NCBI RefSeq assembly: GCF_902491285.1
Contig: NZ_CABUHK010000010.1
Span: 33,976-97,975, forward strand
DNA: 64,000 bases
Direction: 5' to 3'
Origin: an uncultured Bacteroides sp.
GTDB taxonomy: Bacteria > Bacteroidota > Bacteroidia > Bacteroidales > Bacteroidaceae
The notes below the pieces were generated by a model. That model saw only the letters and a program-made list of their open reading frames with translations. It searched no databases and was not told the origin of the DNA. Positions 35,495 through 44,571 of the stretch are shown here, in pieces. A program made the position numbers and the translations under genes. Each line of letters opens with the position of its first letter. Position 1 is the stretch's first letter.

Positions 35495-36442
35495 ATGATT
35501 AAGTTATTATCAAAATATAGGGCTGAACTCATGGGTATTTCTATGTTGATGATCATGCTTTTTCATACAGTGGGAGGACTAAGCGTTCCTGGTATTCCTT
35601 TTTTCAGACCATTTTGGTCTTTTGATTTTGGAGTGGAGTTCTTTCTCATTCTTTCAGCATTAGGCTGCACTTATTCTTTGGATAAAAATAATGATGTAAT
35701 TGATTTTTATAAACGTAGATTAAAAAGAATCATTCCTACATTTATGATAATTGTAACATTAAAGTTTTTGATATTTGATGTTTTGATATACAAAACAATG
35801 AATTGGCAGGGATACTTGTGGGATCTTTTATTATTGTCGTTCTTTGATGGAAATATGACCTATTGGTTTATTTTGCATATATTGACTTGTTATTTGCTAA
35901 CTCCTTATGTATACAAGAAAGCAGACTCTATGATTTTATGGGTATTTATAGCGATTATAACGTTTACTATATTTATTTATGGGTTTAATAATTTTCATGT
36001 GCAAAACGTTTCACTCTATAGATATCCTATATATTTTGTATCCTTAATTTATATTTTAAGTGCAAAGAAATCTGTTGATGGGAATGAAAATATGAATAGA
36101 GTACATTTGTTTTTGCTTACTGTGTTTGTAGTGCTTGTTTATATATTGGTAAATTTATATATTCATAATCCATATAAATATCTTGCGTATTTGGGCGTTT
36201 CAATTCCATGTTTGGTATTTGTCGCAGTATTAGTTGATAGGATAAAGAATAACTTTTTTCGTGGGATATTTAAATATATAGGTACTATAAGTCTTGAAAT
36301 GTATTTATTGCATGGTTCTTGTCTCTTTTTGGCGGATATGATTGCGCCTAATAATGTAATATTTAGGTGGGCTTTCTCTTTTGTTTTAGCAATAACTTTG
36401 GCAACATTATTACATAAGAGTATTGTGTTTTTTAAATTGTAA
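35495..36442 (+). CDS. Acyltransferase family 3 membrane protein (second of five)
   Basis: A 315-aa protein. Start placed at ATG 35495 (MIKLLSKYRAELMGIS), 17 bp after the previous stop; an upstream in-frame ATG at 35432 would overlap the previous gene by 47 bp. First-helix His in MLMIMLFHTVGG, then the loop FGVEFFLILSALGCTYSL, and about ten TM helices. The likely function is capsule O-acylation. The AT-rich codon use matches its neighbours. Confidence 0.84.
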   Translation: MIKLLSKYRAELMGISMLMIMLFHTVGGLSVPGIPFFRPFWSFDFGVEFFLILSALGCTYSLDKNNDVIDFYKRRLKRIIPTFMIIVTLKFLIFDVLIYKTMNWQGYLWDLLLLSFFDGNMTYWFILHILTCYLLTPYVYKKADSMILWVFIAIITFTIFIYGFNNFHVQNVSLYRYPIYFVSLIYILSAKKSVDGNENMNRVHLFLLTVFVVLVYILVNLYIHNPYKYLAYLGVSIPCLVFVAVLVDRIKNNFFRGIFKYIGTISLEMYLLHGSCLFLADMIAPNNVIFRWAFSFVLAITLATLLHKSIVFFKL

Positions 36443-36451
36443 TTCAAAGAA

Positions 36452-37435
36452 ATGATAAGTATAATTGTTCCAGTTTATAATGTGGCTAAATCAATAGAAA
36501 CTTGTGTAAAAAGTATACAACTGCAGGATTTTACTGATTGGGAATTATTGCTTGTAAATGATGGAAGTAGCGATGATAGCTTAGCTGTGATTCAAGAGTT
36601 AGCACGAACAGACTCGCGTATTATAGTGATCGATAAAAGACACAGTGGGGTGTCCGATACTCGAAATCTTGCTCTTAGTAAAATGCGAGGTGAATATGTG
36701 TGCTTTATAGATGGGGATGACGTAGTCGAGCATAATCATCTGAGTAATTTATATTCAAGACGAGACTATGATATGGTTATTTGCGGTTATAAGGTTGATG
36801 AATATGCGCATGACGGAAATTTGATTAGAACAACAGAATATATACCAACACAAATTAAACTTGAGCAACTCTCAGTAAATAGAGAGAGTTTGAAACCATT
36901 ATTTTTAAGTGGTATGATAAACATTAATTGCAACAAGTTATTAAAATCTTCTATCATCAGGAAATATAATCTTCAATATAACCTCATTTCTGTGAACGAA
37001 GATTTCTACTTCATGTTAGAGTATCTGTCTGTTGCGAATAATATTTGTACTATATCGAGTGCAAGTTACCATTGGATTAGAGTGCAAAATCGCCAAAGCG
37101 GTGTGGATTCATTACCTGATGGTCTATTGGAAATTTACACTAAAGCTCATGACAACATTATATCTTTTTTTCATAACGAGAAGTTAGCTGATGAATTAAT
37201 GTATTATTCTTACTATTTCATAGTGCTTAAATATTGTAAAGCAATTGTAAATGGTGGGATAAAAAGAAAAATTGGTTTTGAGAAACTGAAAGGTGTAATG
37301 AATGACAGATATGTGAAGGCAGCATTTAATACGCGGCTGAATGCTTCAAAAGGAGAAAAATTAATGAACTTCCTTCTCAAAAATAATTTTTTTCAACTCT
37401 TTATAGCGTTAAATAAGCACATAAGAACGATATAA
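36452..37435 (+). CDS. Family 2 glycosyltransferase (GT-A)
   Basis: A 327-aa GT2: MISIIVPVYNVAKSIETC, LLVNDGSSDDS, GVSDTRNLAL, and YVCFIDGDDVV carrying the DxD-type metal site. The catalytic region NEDFYFMLEYLS (ED motif) is intact. The C-terminal 100 residues are basic and amphipathic, consistent with peripheral membrane attachment. It lies 9 bp after the acyltransferase and 1 bp before the next GT2. Confidence 0.92.
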   Translation: MISIIVPVYNVAKSIETCVKSIQLQDFTDWELLLVNDGSSDDSLAVIQELARTDSRIIVIDKRHSGVSDTRNLALSKMRGEYVCFIDGDDVVEHNHLSNLYSRRDYDMVICGYKVDEYAHDGNLIRTTEYIPTQIKLEQLSVNRESLKPLFLSGMININCNKLLKSSIIRKYNLQYNLISVNEDFYFMLEYLSVANNICTISSASYHWIRVQNRQSGVDSLPDGLLEIYTKAHDNIISFFHNEKLADELMYYSYYFIVLKYCKAIVNGGIKRKIGFEKLKGVMNDRYVKAAFNTRLNASKGEKLMNFLLKNNFFQLFIALNKHIRTI

Positions 37436-37436
37436 T

Positions 37437-38321
37437 ATGCAAATAACTGTATTAACGGCAACTTATAATAGAGCACATCTCTTGGGTGATCTTTATGAAT
37501 CATTATGTAGACAAACATTGAAGGACTTTGTTTGGATTATAATAGATGACGGCTCATCTGATAATACCAGGCAGTTGTGTGAGAAGTGGCAACAAGGCAA
37601 CAGCGGTTTTAAAATTGAGTATTATTATAAAGAAAATGCTGGGAAAAATCGTGCTATTAATTTGGGTGTAGCAAGAGTTAAAACTCCTTATACCATGATC
37701 ATAGATTCTGATGACTATTTGGTGGATGATGCTATTGAAAAGATGAATAAGGCCATTGATAGTATCTTTGGTATGAAAGCCGTCGCTGGTGTCTCCGGTA
37801 TGAGAGGCGAGTCTGTTATAACTTCTTTAAACCAACTTCAACAAGACTATATTGATGCATCGAATTTGGAAAGGAAGGAATTGGGAATCAACCGTGACTG
37901 TTGCGAGGTTTATAAAACAGAACTCCTTAGAGCACATCCTTTTATGCCATGGGAAGGTGAAAAATTCGTTCCAGAAGAAGTTGTGTGGAATCAAATAGCT
38001 TTGGAAGGCTATAAACTTAGATGGTTTAATTTTGTAACTTGTATTGTTCGTTATCAAGAAGAAGGATTGACTAAAGGATCATGGGGATTGTTGAAAAATA
38101 ATCCGATGGGATATGCAATGATGTTTAATCATCGTCTTCTTTATGAGAAATCTTTTCAGAAAATGTGTTATTATACGATTCAAATGATTAGTTGCACTAT
38201 ATTGGGACATCATATGAATTACTTGTTGAAATCAAATAATAAGTTTCTGACGATGTTGCTATTCCCCATAGGGGGGGGGGTTGCTGTTCGAAGATATATG
38301 CAATTGGTGCGAAAAAGATAA
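37437..38321 (+). CDS. Family 2 glycosyltransferase with a poly-G tract near its 3' end
   Basis: A 294-aa GT2: MQITVLTATYNRAHLLGDLY, IIDDGSSDNTR, AGKNRAINLG, MIIDSDDYL (metal site), and base region PEEVVWNQIAL. The last 24 codons contain ten consecutive G bases (38271-38280), read as Gly-Gly-Gly followed by a basic tail ending VRRYMQLVRKR. Loss of one G would move the stop to 38350-38352, forming an exact ATGA overlap with the next start codon. That is the junction type used elsewhere in this operon. The present frame may therefore be one of two phase states, or the tract may be miscounted. Catalytic residues lie upstream and are unaffected. Confidence 0.9.
   Translation: MQITVLTATYNRAHLLGDLYESLCRQTLKDFVWIIIDDGSSDNTRQLCEKWQQGNSGFKIEYYYKENAGKNRAINLGVARVKTPYTMIIDSDDYLVDDAIEKMNKAIDSIFGMKAVAGVSGMRGESVITSLNQLQQDYIDASNLERKELGINRDCCEVYKTELLRAHPFMPWEGEKFVPEEVVWNQIALEGYKLRWFNFVTCIVRYQEEGLTKGSWGLLKNNPMGYAMMFNHRLLYEKSFQKMCYYTIQMISCTILGHHMNYLLKSNNKFLTMLLFPIGGGVAVRRYMQLVRKR
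38271..38280 (+). repeat. Homopolymeric G10 tract inside a glycosyltransferase gene
   Basis: Ten consecutive G residues stand out strongly in an AT-rich region. Tracts of this length are prone to slipped-strand length change and to sequencing miscounts. Confidence 0.9.
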
Positions 38322-38348
38322 GAATATTAAATTTGTAAACTTTATTGG

Positions 38349-39443
38349 ATGATTCAACCTACAACGACAATCAAACGACTTGAATACATAGATGCGATGC
38401 GTGGCTTTACGATGTTACTTGTAGTATTAGGCCATGTAATAATGTATAGCTATCATGAAAGTGAGGAAACAATAGTGACATTTAATCAAGCGATAATATG
38501 TTTTCGAATGCCTCTTTTCTTTTTTATTAGTGGTTTTGTATTTTATAAAGCGACACGTGTTTGGAATTGGGAAACTATATGTAAATTTTTAAGTAAGAAA
38601 ATGATGATACAGATTTTTCCTACATTGTTTTTCTTGATAATCTATGATCTCTTGTTTGATTATAATATTGTGGATAGCTTTCTAAGTGTTACAAAATATG
38701 GGTATTGGTTTACCATAACTTTGTTTGAGTATTTTGTATTTTATTCTGTATTATCTTTTTTGGTTGAAAAAAACAACTCCAAATGGATTGGAATAACAAT
38801 ATGGACATTCGCCTTGATAGGCTCTCTGTTTGCGGCTGAGTTATGTACACTTTTTGAAAATATAGTGCCTGTTGGGTGTTTTGAACTGCTTGGTATTAAT
38901 CTAATGCGTTATTTCTGTTTTTTCTTTTTGGGTACATTAGTGAAAAAACACTTTGATTATTTTATAAAAAAGACAGATAGTGGTCTTGTGATGGGTTTTG
39001 TGATATTAGTGTTTTTTACAGAGATGGTTTTTGGAAAAAGAATTGATTCTGTGATAATGCCTGATGGAGGTGCGCCGTTTGTTCTTATCTATGAATTCCG
39101 GTTCTTATTGGCAGGTGTTTTGGGGATAATGATTGTATTTACCTTTTTCCGTAAGAATGAAAGTTCATTTACTCAAAATACACGGATGGGGAAATGTCTT
39201 CAATATGTAGGTAGAAGAACTTTGGATGTTTATTTATTTCATTATTTCTTTTTGCCGCGTAATTTGGAGATAATAGGTCAATTCTTTAAAGATAACACCA
39301 ATCCTTCCATTGAACTTTTCGTTTCATTGTTGATTGCTGTTTGGGTTGTTCTTTTGTGTTTGTGTATGAGTAATATTTTTCGTTTAAGTAGTTTTATGGA
39401 GCATTATTTATTTGGTGTGAAGCGGAAACATATCGCCAAGTAA
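38349..39443 (+). CDS. Acyltransferase family 3 membrane protein (third of five)
   Basis: A 364-aa membrane protein in the OafA/Fuc4NAc-acetyltransferase group. EYIDAMRGFTMLLVVLGHVIM carries the catalytic-type His, followed by RMPLFFFISGFVFYK. The C-terminal RRTLDVYLFHYFFLP is the usual late-helix motif. About ten TM segments. It starts 27 bp after the poly-G-bearing GT2 in the present frame. Substrate unknown. Confidence 0.88.
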   Translation: MIQPTTTIKRLEYIDAMRGFTMLLVVLGHVIMYSYHESEETIVTFNQAIICFRMPLFFFISGFVFYKATRVWNWETICKFLSKKMMIQIFPTLFFLIIYDLLFDYNIVDSFLSVTKYGYWFTITLFEYFVFYSVLSFLVEKNNSKWIGITIWTFALIGSLFAAELCTLFENIVPVGCFELLGINLMRYFCFFFLGTLVKKHFDYFIKKTDSGLVMGFVILVFFTEMVFGKRIDSVIMPDGGAPFVLIYEFRFLLAGVLGIMIVFTFFRKNESSFTQNTRMGKCLQYVGRRTLDVYLFHYFFLPRNLEIIGQFFKDNTNPSIELFVSLLIAVWVVLLCLCMSNIFRLSSFMEHYLFGVKRKHIAK

Positions 39444-39453
39444 AAACGAATTT

Positions 39454-40599
39454 ATGCGTAAAAAAATATTAATAGTCATAGAATCTCTAAGCGGGGGAGG
39501 GGCAGAGAAGGTGCTTGCCACGCTTATAAAACATATAGATAAGACATTGTTTGATGTTACAGTGTGTACTGTTGTTGACACAGGCAAGTATGTAGATGAG
39601 GTAAAGTCTGATGTGCGATATAAACCAATGATACAGAATTCGGATCGTATGTCTGTATGGGGGAAATTAGGATATGCGTTGAAATATAAACTTGTGTATA
39701 GATGGTTGCCAGTGTGTTTAGTATACAGGCTTTTTATTTCTAAAGGATGTGATGTGGAAGTAGCTTTTTGCGAGGGATTTGTAACAAAGATGTTGGCAAA
39801 ATCAAACAATAAGAAAGCTAAAAAAATAGCATGGGTGCATACTGATTTAAAATATAATCCTTGGCCTCAGAAACAGGGTATATATAAGTGTGTAGAGGAG
39901 GAAACAGCTTCGTATAATGAGTTTGATAATATTGTCACTGTTTCAAAAACGGTAGAGAATTCTTTTAAAGAGGTTTATGGTCAAAAAAATAAGGTTTCTA
40001 CTATTTATAATCCTGTTGATGTGGTTGATGTAAAGGTTAGGGGACAAGAAAGTATTGCTGAATTTGATAAAGGTGTGTTGAATCTTGTGACAGTTGGTCG
40101 TCTTGTCCCTCAGAAAGGGTATGATATATTGTTACGTGTAGTTAAGCACTTGAAAGAGGATGGATTTAATTTCAAACTTCGGATTTTGGGAGAAGGTGAA
40201 CTCTACGGACAATTGTTTGCCTATATTGAAGAAAATAGTCTGCAAGATTATGTAGAGCTTGTCGGATTTAAGAAAAATCCTTATCCGTATATAGCTAATT
40301 CGGACTTGTTTGTGTGTTCGTCACGATCGGAAGGATATAGTCTTGTGATAGCAGAAGCATTAGTACTGGGCGTTCCTGTTATAAGTACCTATTGCTCTGG
40401 TCCCAACGAGTTATTGGAGAATGGCAAATATGGCATGTTAGTTAATAATAGCGAAGATGGTTCTTGTCTTTATGAAGGATTAAGGCTATTGATGATAGAT
40501 AATGAACAGTTAATGAGGTATAGAAGGAGATCGGTAGAACGTGGTAATTATTTTTCGCTGATAAAGATAATGAGCGAAATAGAAAACTTATTTGGCTAA
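39454..40599 (+). CDS. Family 4 glycosyltransferase (GT-B)
   Basis: A retaining GT-B enzyme of 381 aa. The N-terminal acceptor-binding loop is ESLSGGGAEKVLATLI; the donor half starts LVTVGRLVPQKGYDILL and has the E-x7-E motif in RSEGYSLVIAEALVLGVPVI. It resembles GalNAc/Glc-type capsule transferases, but the donor cannot be called. Its stop shares one base with the next start (TAATG at 40597-40601). Confidence 0.93.
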   Translation: MRKKILIVIESLSGGGAEKVLATLIKHIDKTLFDVTVCTVVDTGKYVDEVKSDVRYKPMIQNSDRMSVWGKLGYALKYKLVYRWLPVCLVYRLFISKGCDVEVAFCEGFVTKMLAKSNNKKAKKIAWVHTDLKYNPWPQKQGIYKCVEEETASYNEFDNIVTVSKTVENSFKEVYGQKNKVSTIYNPVDVVDVKVRGQESIAEFDKGVLNLVTVGRLVPQKGYDILLRVVKHLKEDGFNFKLRILGEGELYGQLFAYIEENSLQDYVELVGFKKNPYPYIANSDLFVCSSRSEGYSLVIAEALVLGVPVISTYCSGPNELLENGKYGMLVNNSEDGSCLYEGLRLLMIDNEQLMRYRRRSVERGNYFSLIKIMSEIENLFG

Positions 40600-41618
40600 T
40601 GGTAAAACAACGTACAATATATCTTGATGTAGTCCGAGTGGTAGCTTGCATGATGGTCATTGTGATGCACGCGCCGATATCTGGTGATGCTGCTGAAGGA
40701 CATGGGCTTTTTTTGGTATTGAACAGCTATTTGACTACACCGTGTGTACCATTGTTTTTTATGGTAAGCGGGGCGTTGCTTCTTCCATGTGTGGAAGGTG
40801 TGTCTGCTATGTCATATTTGAAAAGGCGTTTAGGAAAAATAATCGGCCCCACAGTGTGTTTTTCGTTATTTTATTTGGTCAATAGTACTTCTTCTGTAAA
40901 TTGGAGCTTTTCTCTTTTGTCAATGTTTTTTAGTGTACAGGGGCATGGTGTACTATGGTTCATGTACACTCTTGCTGGACTTTATTTGCTGGTGCCAATC
41001 TTGTCTTCATGGCTGAGGAAGGCATCAAGAAGAGAGTTGGAGTTTTATTTGGTATTGTGGTTTATAACGTTGCTTTATCCATACATAGCATTGTTCTTGG
41101 AAGTTAATGTGTCAAACACGGGTATGTTTTATTATTTTGCAGGATATGTGGGATATTTTCTGTTAGGATATTATCTGAATACTGTTGTTATAAAAAATAG
41201 CTACTTGGTTTGCTTTCTTGGCATGGCGATGCTCCCTTTGCCATTACTGAACAAAGTACTGGGCTGGAATCTTGATTTCTATAAAGCTTTTTGGTATCTG
41301 TCTGCACCAGTAGCGATAATGACAGCATCGTGGTTTATTGGTATCAAGCGCTTGTTTGCGCCAAAACGTATGTCTCATATAGTCGTTTCTGTGTTGGAAC
41401 AAACAAATAATCTTAGTTTCGGTATTTATCTTATTCACATTTTTGTGATGCGTACATTATTGTGGAACTGGTCGATGATACAGGCTATAGGTAATTATTG
41501 TTTTCAAACTTTGATTGTTGCTGTTCTGACATTTGTAGGATCTTATGTAATTTGCTATTTAATTGCATTTTTGCCGTTTTCACAGTATATTATCGGTTAC
41601 TCTATTCGGAAAAAATAA
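40599..41618 (+). CDS. Acyltransferase family 3 membrane protein (fourth of five)
   Basis: A 339-aa protein: YLDVVRVVACMMVIVMHAPIS (catalytic-type His) and TTPCVPLFFMVSGALLLP. The late helix NNLSFGIYLIHIFVMR matches the family. About ten TM helices. Translation is probably coupled to the GT4 via TAATG. It is closest in type to WecH/YiaH-like O-acetyltransferases, by motif only. Confidence 0.88.
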   Translation: MVKQRTIYLDVVRVVACMMVIVMHAPISGDAAEGHGLFLVLNSYLTTPCVPLFFMVSGALLLPCVEGVSAMSYLKRRLGKIIGPTVCFSLFYLVNSTSSVNWSFSLLSMFFSVQGHGVLWFMYTLAGLYLLVPILSSWLRKASRRELEFYLVLWFITLLYPYIALFLEVNVSNTGMFYYFAGYVGYFLLGYYLNTVVIKNSYLVCFLGMAMLPLPLLNKVLGWNLDFYKAFWYLSAPVAIMTASWFIGIKRLFAPKRMSHIVVSVLEQTNNLSFGIYLIHIFVMRTLLWNWSMIQAIGNYCFQTLIVAVLTFVGSYVICYLIAFLPFSQYIIGYSIRKK

Positions 41619-41634
41619 ATAATTGGGATTTGAT

Positions 41635-42705
41635 ATGATACCTGCTGAATTTTATAAGTATATATATTTAATTCTGATTACCATTTTCACGCTTTTGTTA
41701 GTAAAGCAAAGGAATGATTTGACCCTTCGTGAGGGCATAGACAAAAGTGGTTGGCTTTGTGTCTTTCTCATATTGTTCATAGGTTTTCGACCTCATAGTG
41801 CTATTTTTGGTGATATGGCGAATTATGCAAATTGGTGGGGATTTTCTCCATGGAATGGTTGGAATTGGAATACTGAAAATAAGATTTTTGATAATATATA
41901 TAGATTCATGGGAAGTATTTTTTCGGATGCTACCCCGTTTTTTGTTTTGATAGCAGCTATATATTTTATAGCTATATTAATAGCTTGTCGTAAATTGTTT
42001 CCTTCAAATACTTTTATCGTTTATCTTGTTTATTTAGCTGCATTTTCAACTTTCTCATATGCAACTAATGGAATCAAGGCTGGAGCTGCTGCCGCATTGT
42101 TTTTAGTGGCTCTTGCTTATCGAGATAAAATATTAATTTCTTTGTTATTTTTATTCTTATCATGGGGATTCCATCATTCTATGGTGTTGCCTGTTGTTGC
42201 CTATGTCGTTACATTATTTTTTAAGAAGAAAGAATGGTATTTTTATGGCTGGGGTTTCTGTCTATTGATAGCAGCGGGGCATATATCTTTTTTTCAACAG
42301 TTGTTTGCCGGTCTTTCTGACGAATCAGGTGCTGGTTATCTGACTAATAATACGACTGCTGAAGTGTTGTATGCGAAAGTTGGTTTTCGTATAGATTTTA
42401 TAGTTTATTCTTTTATGCCTGTGTTGATGGGGTATTATGTCAAGTATAAATACAAAATGAAGGATGATTTTTATGACATGATGCTGAACATATATCTTAC
42501 AACAAATGGTATTTGGATGTTGTGTATGTATGCAGAGTTTACTAATCGTATTGCTTATTTGTCCTGGTTTATGTATCCTATTGTGCTCATATATCCTTGT
42601 TATGCAATTAAGAACAAATTGCATCCGCTAGTTTTGAATAGGCAGAAAGTCGTGTTGTGTCATCTTGCGTTTACTCTGTTTATGGAATTAGTGTACTATG
42701 CTTAG
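41635..42705 (+). CDS. wzy: EpsG-family Wzy-type repeat-unit polymerase
   Basis: Predicted polymerase joining lipid-linked repeat units at the periplasmic face. Start at ATG 41635 (MIPAEFYKYIYLILI); a TTG at 41623 is weaker. The 356-aa protein has about ten TM segments. Family features are LFIGFRPHSAIFGDMANY near the N-terminus, a conserved ATNGIKAGAAAALFLVALAY region, FHHSM, and a C-terminal FRIDFIVYSFMPVLMGYY stretch. It is the only intact polymerase candidate in the locus. The 3' half of a related gene lies decayed at 43970-44567. Confidence 0.87.
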   Translation: MIPAEFYKYIYLILITIFTLLLVKQRNDLTLREGIDKSGWLCVFLILFIGFRPHSAIFGDMANYANWWGFSPWNGWNWNTENKIFDNIYRFMGSIFSDATPFFVLIAAIYFIAILIACRKLFPSNTFIVYLVYLAAFSTFSYATNGIKAGAAAALFLVALAYRDKILISLLFLFLSWGFHHSMVLPVVAYVVTLFFKKKEWYFYGWGFCLLIAAGHISFFQQLFAGLSDESGAGYLTNNTTAEVLYAKVGFRIDFIVYSFMPVLMGYYVKYKYKMKDDFYDMMLNIYLTTNGIWMLCMYAEFTNRIAYLSWFMYPIVLIYPCYAIKNKLHPLVLNRQKVVLCHLAFTLFMELVYYA

Positions 42706-42714
42706 ACGATTGAT

Positions 42715-43926
42715 ATGAAAAAGCAGAAAATATTTGTAAACATCCATTATTTGGAGATTGGAGGCGCCGAACGTGCTTTATTGGGCTTGCTTTCTGCACT
42801 TGATCCAGAAAAAGTAGATATAGACTTGTTTGTAAATCAGCATACAGGCGAGTTTATGTCGTTGATTCCTAATTATGTACATTTATTTCCGGAAATATCA
42901 GAATATACCTGCATTGAGCGCCCTCTAAAAGATATAATAAAAGAAGGGCATATCGGTATTGCATTGCGCAGACTGTGGGCAAAGTGGAGGCACCAACTAT
43001 ATTCGAAGTCATTACCTATAGAAATACGGAAGCATGATTCCAGTATATTCCAATATATTGCAAATGCTGTCGAAGGTGCTTTACCATCTTTGGAATATTT
43101 AGGTGAATATGACCTTGCGATAAGCTTTCTACAGCCTCATAACATTGTTTTTAATAAAGTAAAGGCCAAAAAGAAAATATGCTGGATACACACAGACTAT
43201 TCTACCATTCATGTGAACCACGATTTGGAACTGCCCGTATGGAATGCTTTTGATTATGTAGTTTCAATTAGTGACGAATGTACAAAAACATTTTTGCAGA
43301 CATTTCCTGAATTGAAAGATAAAATTGTGTTGGTCGAAAATATCCTTGCCCCTTTCTTTGTGCGTCAGCAAGCGGAACTGGAGGATGTGTCGAACGAAAT
43401 GCCAGATGAATTAGGGGTAGTGAAGATTCTCACCATAGGTCGTTTTTCTCCTCCCAAAAAAATAGAAGGTATTCCACATATTTGTGCCGAGATGGAACGG
43501 TTGGGAGTGGACTTTAAGTGGTACATCATAGGTTATGGTTCCAACACAAAGATTCAAGAAGCTTTGAATAAATATAACATGTACCACCGTATGATATTGT
43601 TAGGTAAGAAAACCAATCCATATCCTTACATAAAAGCGTGTGATATTTACGCTCAGCCCAGTATCTATGAGGGAAAAAGTGTAACTGTTCGTGAAGCACA
43701 GATATTGTGTAAGCCTGTAGTAATAACAGATTATCCTACTGCAAAGAGCCAAATAAAAAGTGGTATAGATGGAGTGATTGTATCACTTGATGAGATAGAT
43801 ACTGCAAAAGGAATTGCGGAGTTTATAAAAAACAAAAAGTTGAGAGAACAAATAGTAGAATATCTTCGTACTCATGACTTTGGTAATGAGAAAGAGGTGA
43901 ATAAAGTTTATATGCTGATGAAATAG
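42715..43926 (+). CDS. Family 4 glycosyltransferase (GT-B)
   Basis: A 403-aa GT-B enzyme. The N-terminal loop NIHYLEIGGAERALLGLL is the glycine-rich acceptor motif. The C-terminal half has LTIGRFSPPKKIEGI and the donor motif EGKSVTVREAQILCKPVVI, where the first Glu and the Glu seven residues later are kept. It sits 9 bp after wzy. A matching wzy remnant follows it, so this gene is bracketed by two polymerase copies, one dead. Confidence 0.92.
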   Translation: MKKQKIFVNIHYLEIGGAERALLGLLSALDPEKVDIDLFVNQHTGEFMSLIPNYVHLFPEISEYTCIERPLKDIIKEGHIGIALRRLWAKWRHQLYSKSLPIEIRKHDSSIFQYIANAVEGALPSLEYLGEYDLAISFLQPHNIVFNKVKAKKKICWIHTDYSTIHVNHDLELPVWNAFDYVVSISDECTKTFLQTFPELKDKIVLVENILAPFFVRQQAELEDVSNEMPDELGVVKILTIGRFSPPKKIEGIPHICAEMERLGVDFKWYIIGYGSNTKIQEALNKYNMYHRMILLGKKTNPYPYIKACDIYAQPSIYEGKSVTVREAQILCKPVVITDYPTAKSQIKSGIDGVIVSLDEIDTAKGIAEFIKNKKLREQIVEYLRTHDFGNEKEVNKVYMLMK

Positions 43927-43969
43927 AGTCTGATTTCTGTATATATGTAAATACATCTATCTGCTTCTT

Positions 43970-44567
43970 TCAGGAACTTTTTGCCAGAATGGCAGATGAG
44001 TCAGGTACGGATTATCCCAATTAGGATAAAAATGATGATTGGGGAGGAAAAAGTGGCTTTCGGATAGACTTTGTAATATACTATAGTTATGGGATACTAT
44101 GTAGAATTTAAATATCAATTAGAGGATAAGCTTTATGATATAATACTATATATGTGTTTGATTTTTAATGAAATATGGATACTTTGTATGTATGCACAGT
44201 TTACAAACTGCATAGTATACTTATTGTGGTTTACGTATCCAATGTTAATTTATCTATTTTATGCCATCATTAGTGTCCTGTTAAAATTAAATGAATTTAA
44301 AACTTTGTATTACAAGAGAGAAATATATACTCGGAAATGAAGAAGTTATGATTTTTCAGAATACTCAAAATGAGTTTGTAATTTCAAATCCGTTTTTTCG
44401 AAAAATTATTGTAATTTTCTGTATTTCTGCATAATACAAGGCTGTCTTAGAATTTTAATGGGACACTAGTGTTATGCCATTGCTAATGAGAATCATCCGT
44501 TAGTATTGGTACGGCAGAAGGTAGTATTGTTACATTTATCCTATTTATGGTTTTAATTTATTATGCT
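43970..44567 (+). pseudogene. Decayed second wzy (EpsG-like) gene, 3' half, interrupted by a small element
   Basis: Three stretches line up with the intact wzy C-terminus. About 43988-44085 reads FARMADESGTDYPN, a stop, then SGFRIDFVIYY, against LFAGLSDESGAGYL and VGFRIDFIVYS. The second, 44089-44267 after a frameshift, reads MGYYVEFKYQLEDKLYDIIL against MGYYVKYKYKMKDDFYDMML, about 60% identical over 50 residues by eye. About 44480-44567 matches the last 30 codons of wzy at DNA level, including the terminal TATTATGCTTA. The 44268-44471 insertion separates the last two. An 83-codon open frame (44089-44340) is this remnant running into the insertion and not a gene. It implies recombination between two related capsule loci at wzy. 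Confidence 0.85.
44268..44471. mobile_element. 204-bp MITE-like element with 21-bp terminal inverted repeats and 9-bp target duplication
   Basis: The left end CATTAGTGTCC and the right end (reverse complement CACTAGTGTCC) continue to 21 bp with three mismatches, both ending TTAAAATT. The element is flanked by the perfect direct repeat TTATGCCAT (44259-44267 and 44472-44480). It holds no transposase, so it must be mobilised in trans or be an internally deleted IS. End sequence and 9-bp duplication suggest the IS4 superfamily, from memory only. It is inserted in the wzy remnant. Confidence 0.85.
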
Positions 44568-44571
44568 TAAT

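Noticed and set aside
44089..44340. A short 83-aa membrane protein gene
   Set aside because: Its first 60 residues copy the wzy C-terminus and its last 23 are read from the inserted 204-bp element; it is part of a pseudogene.
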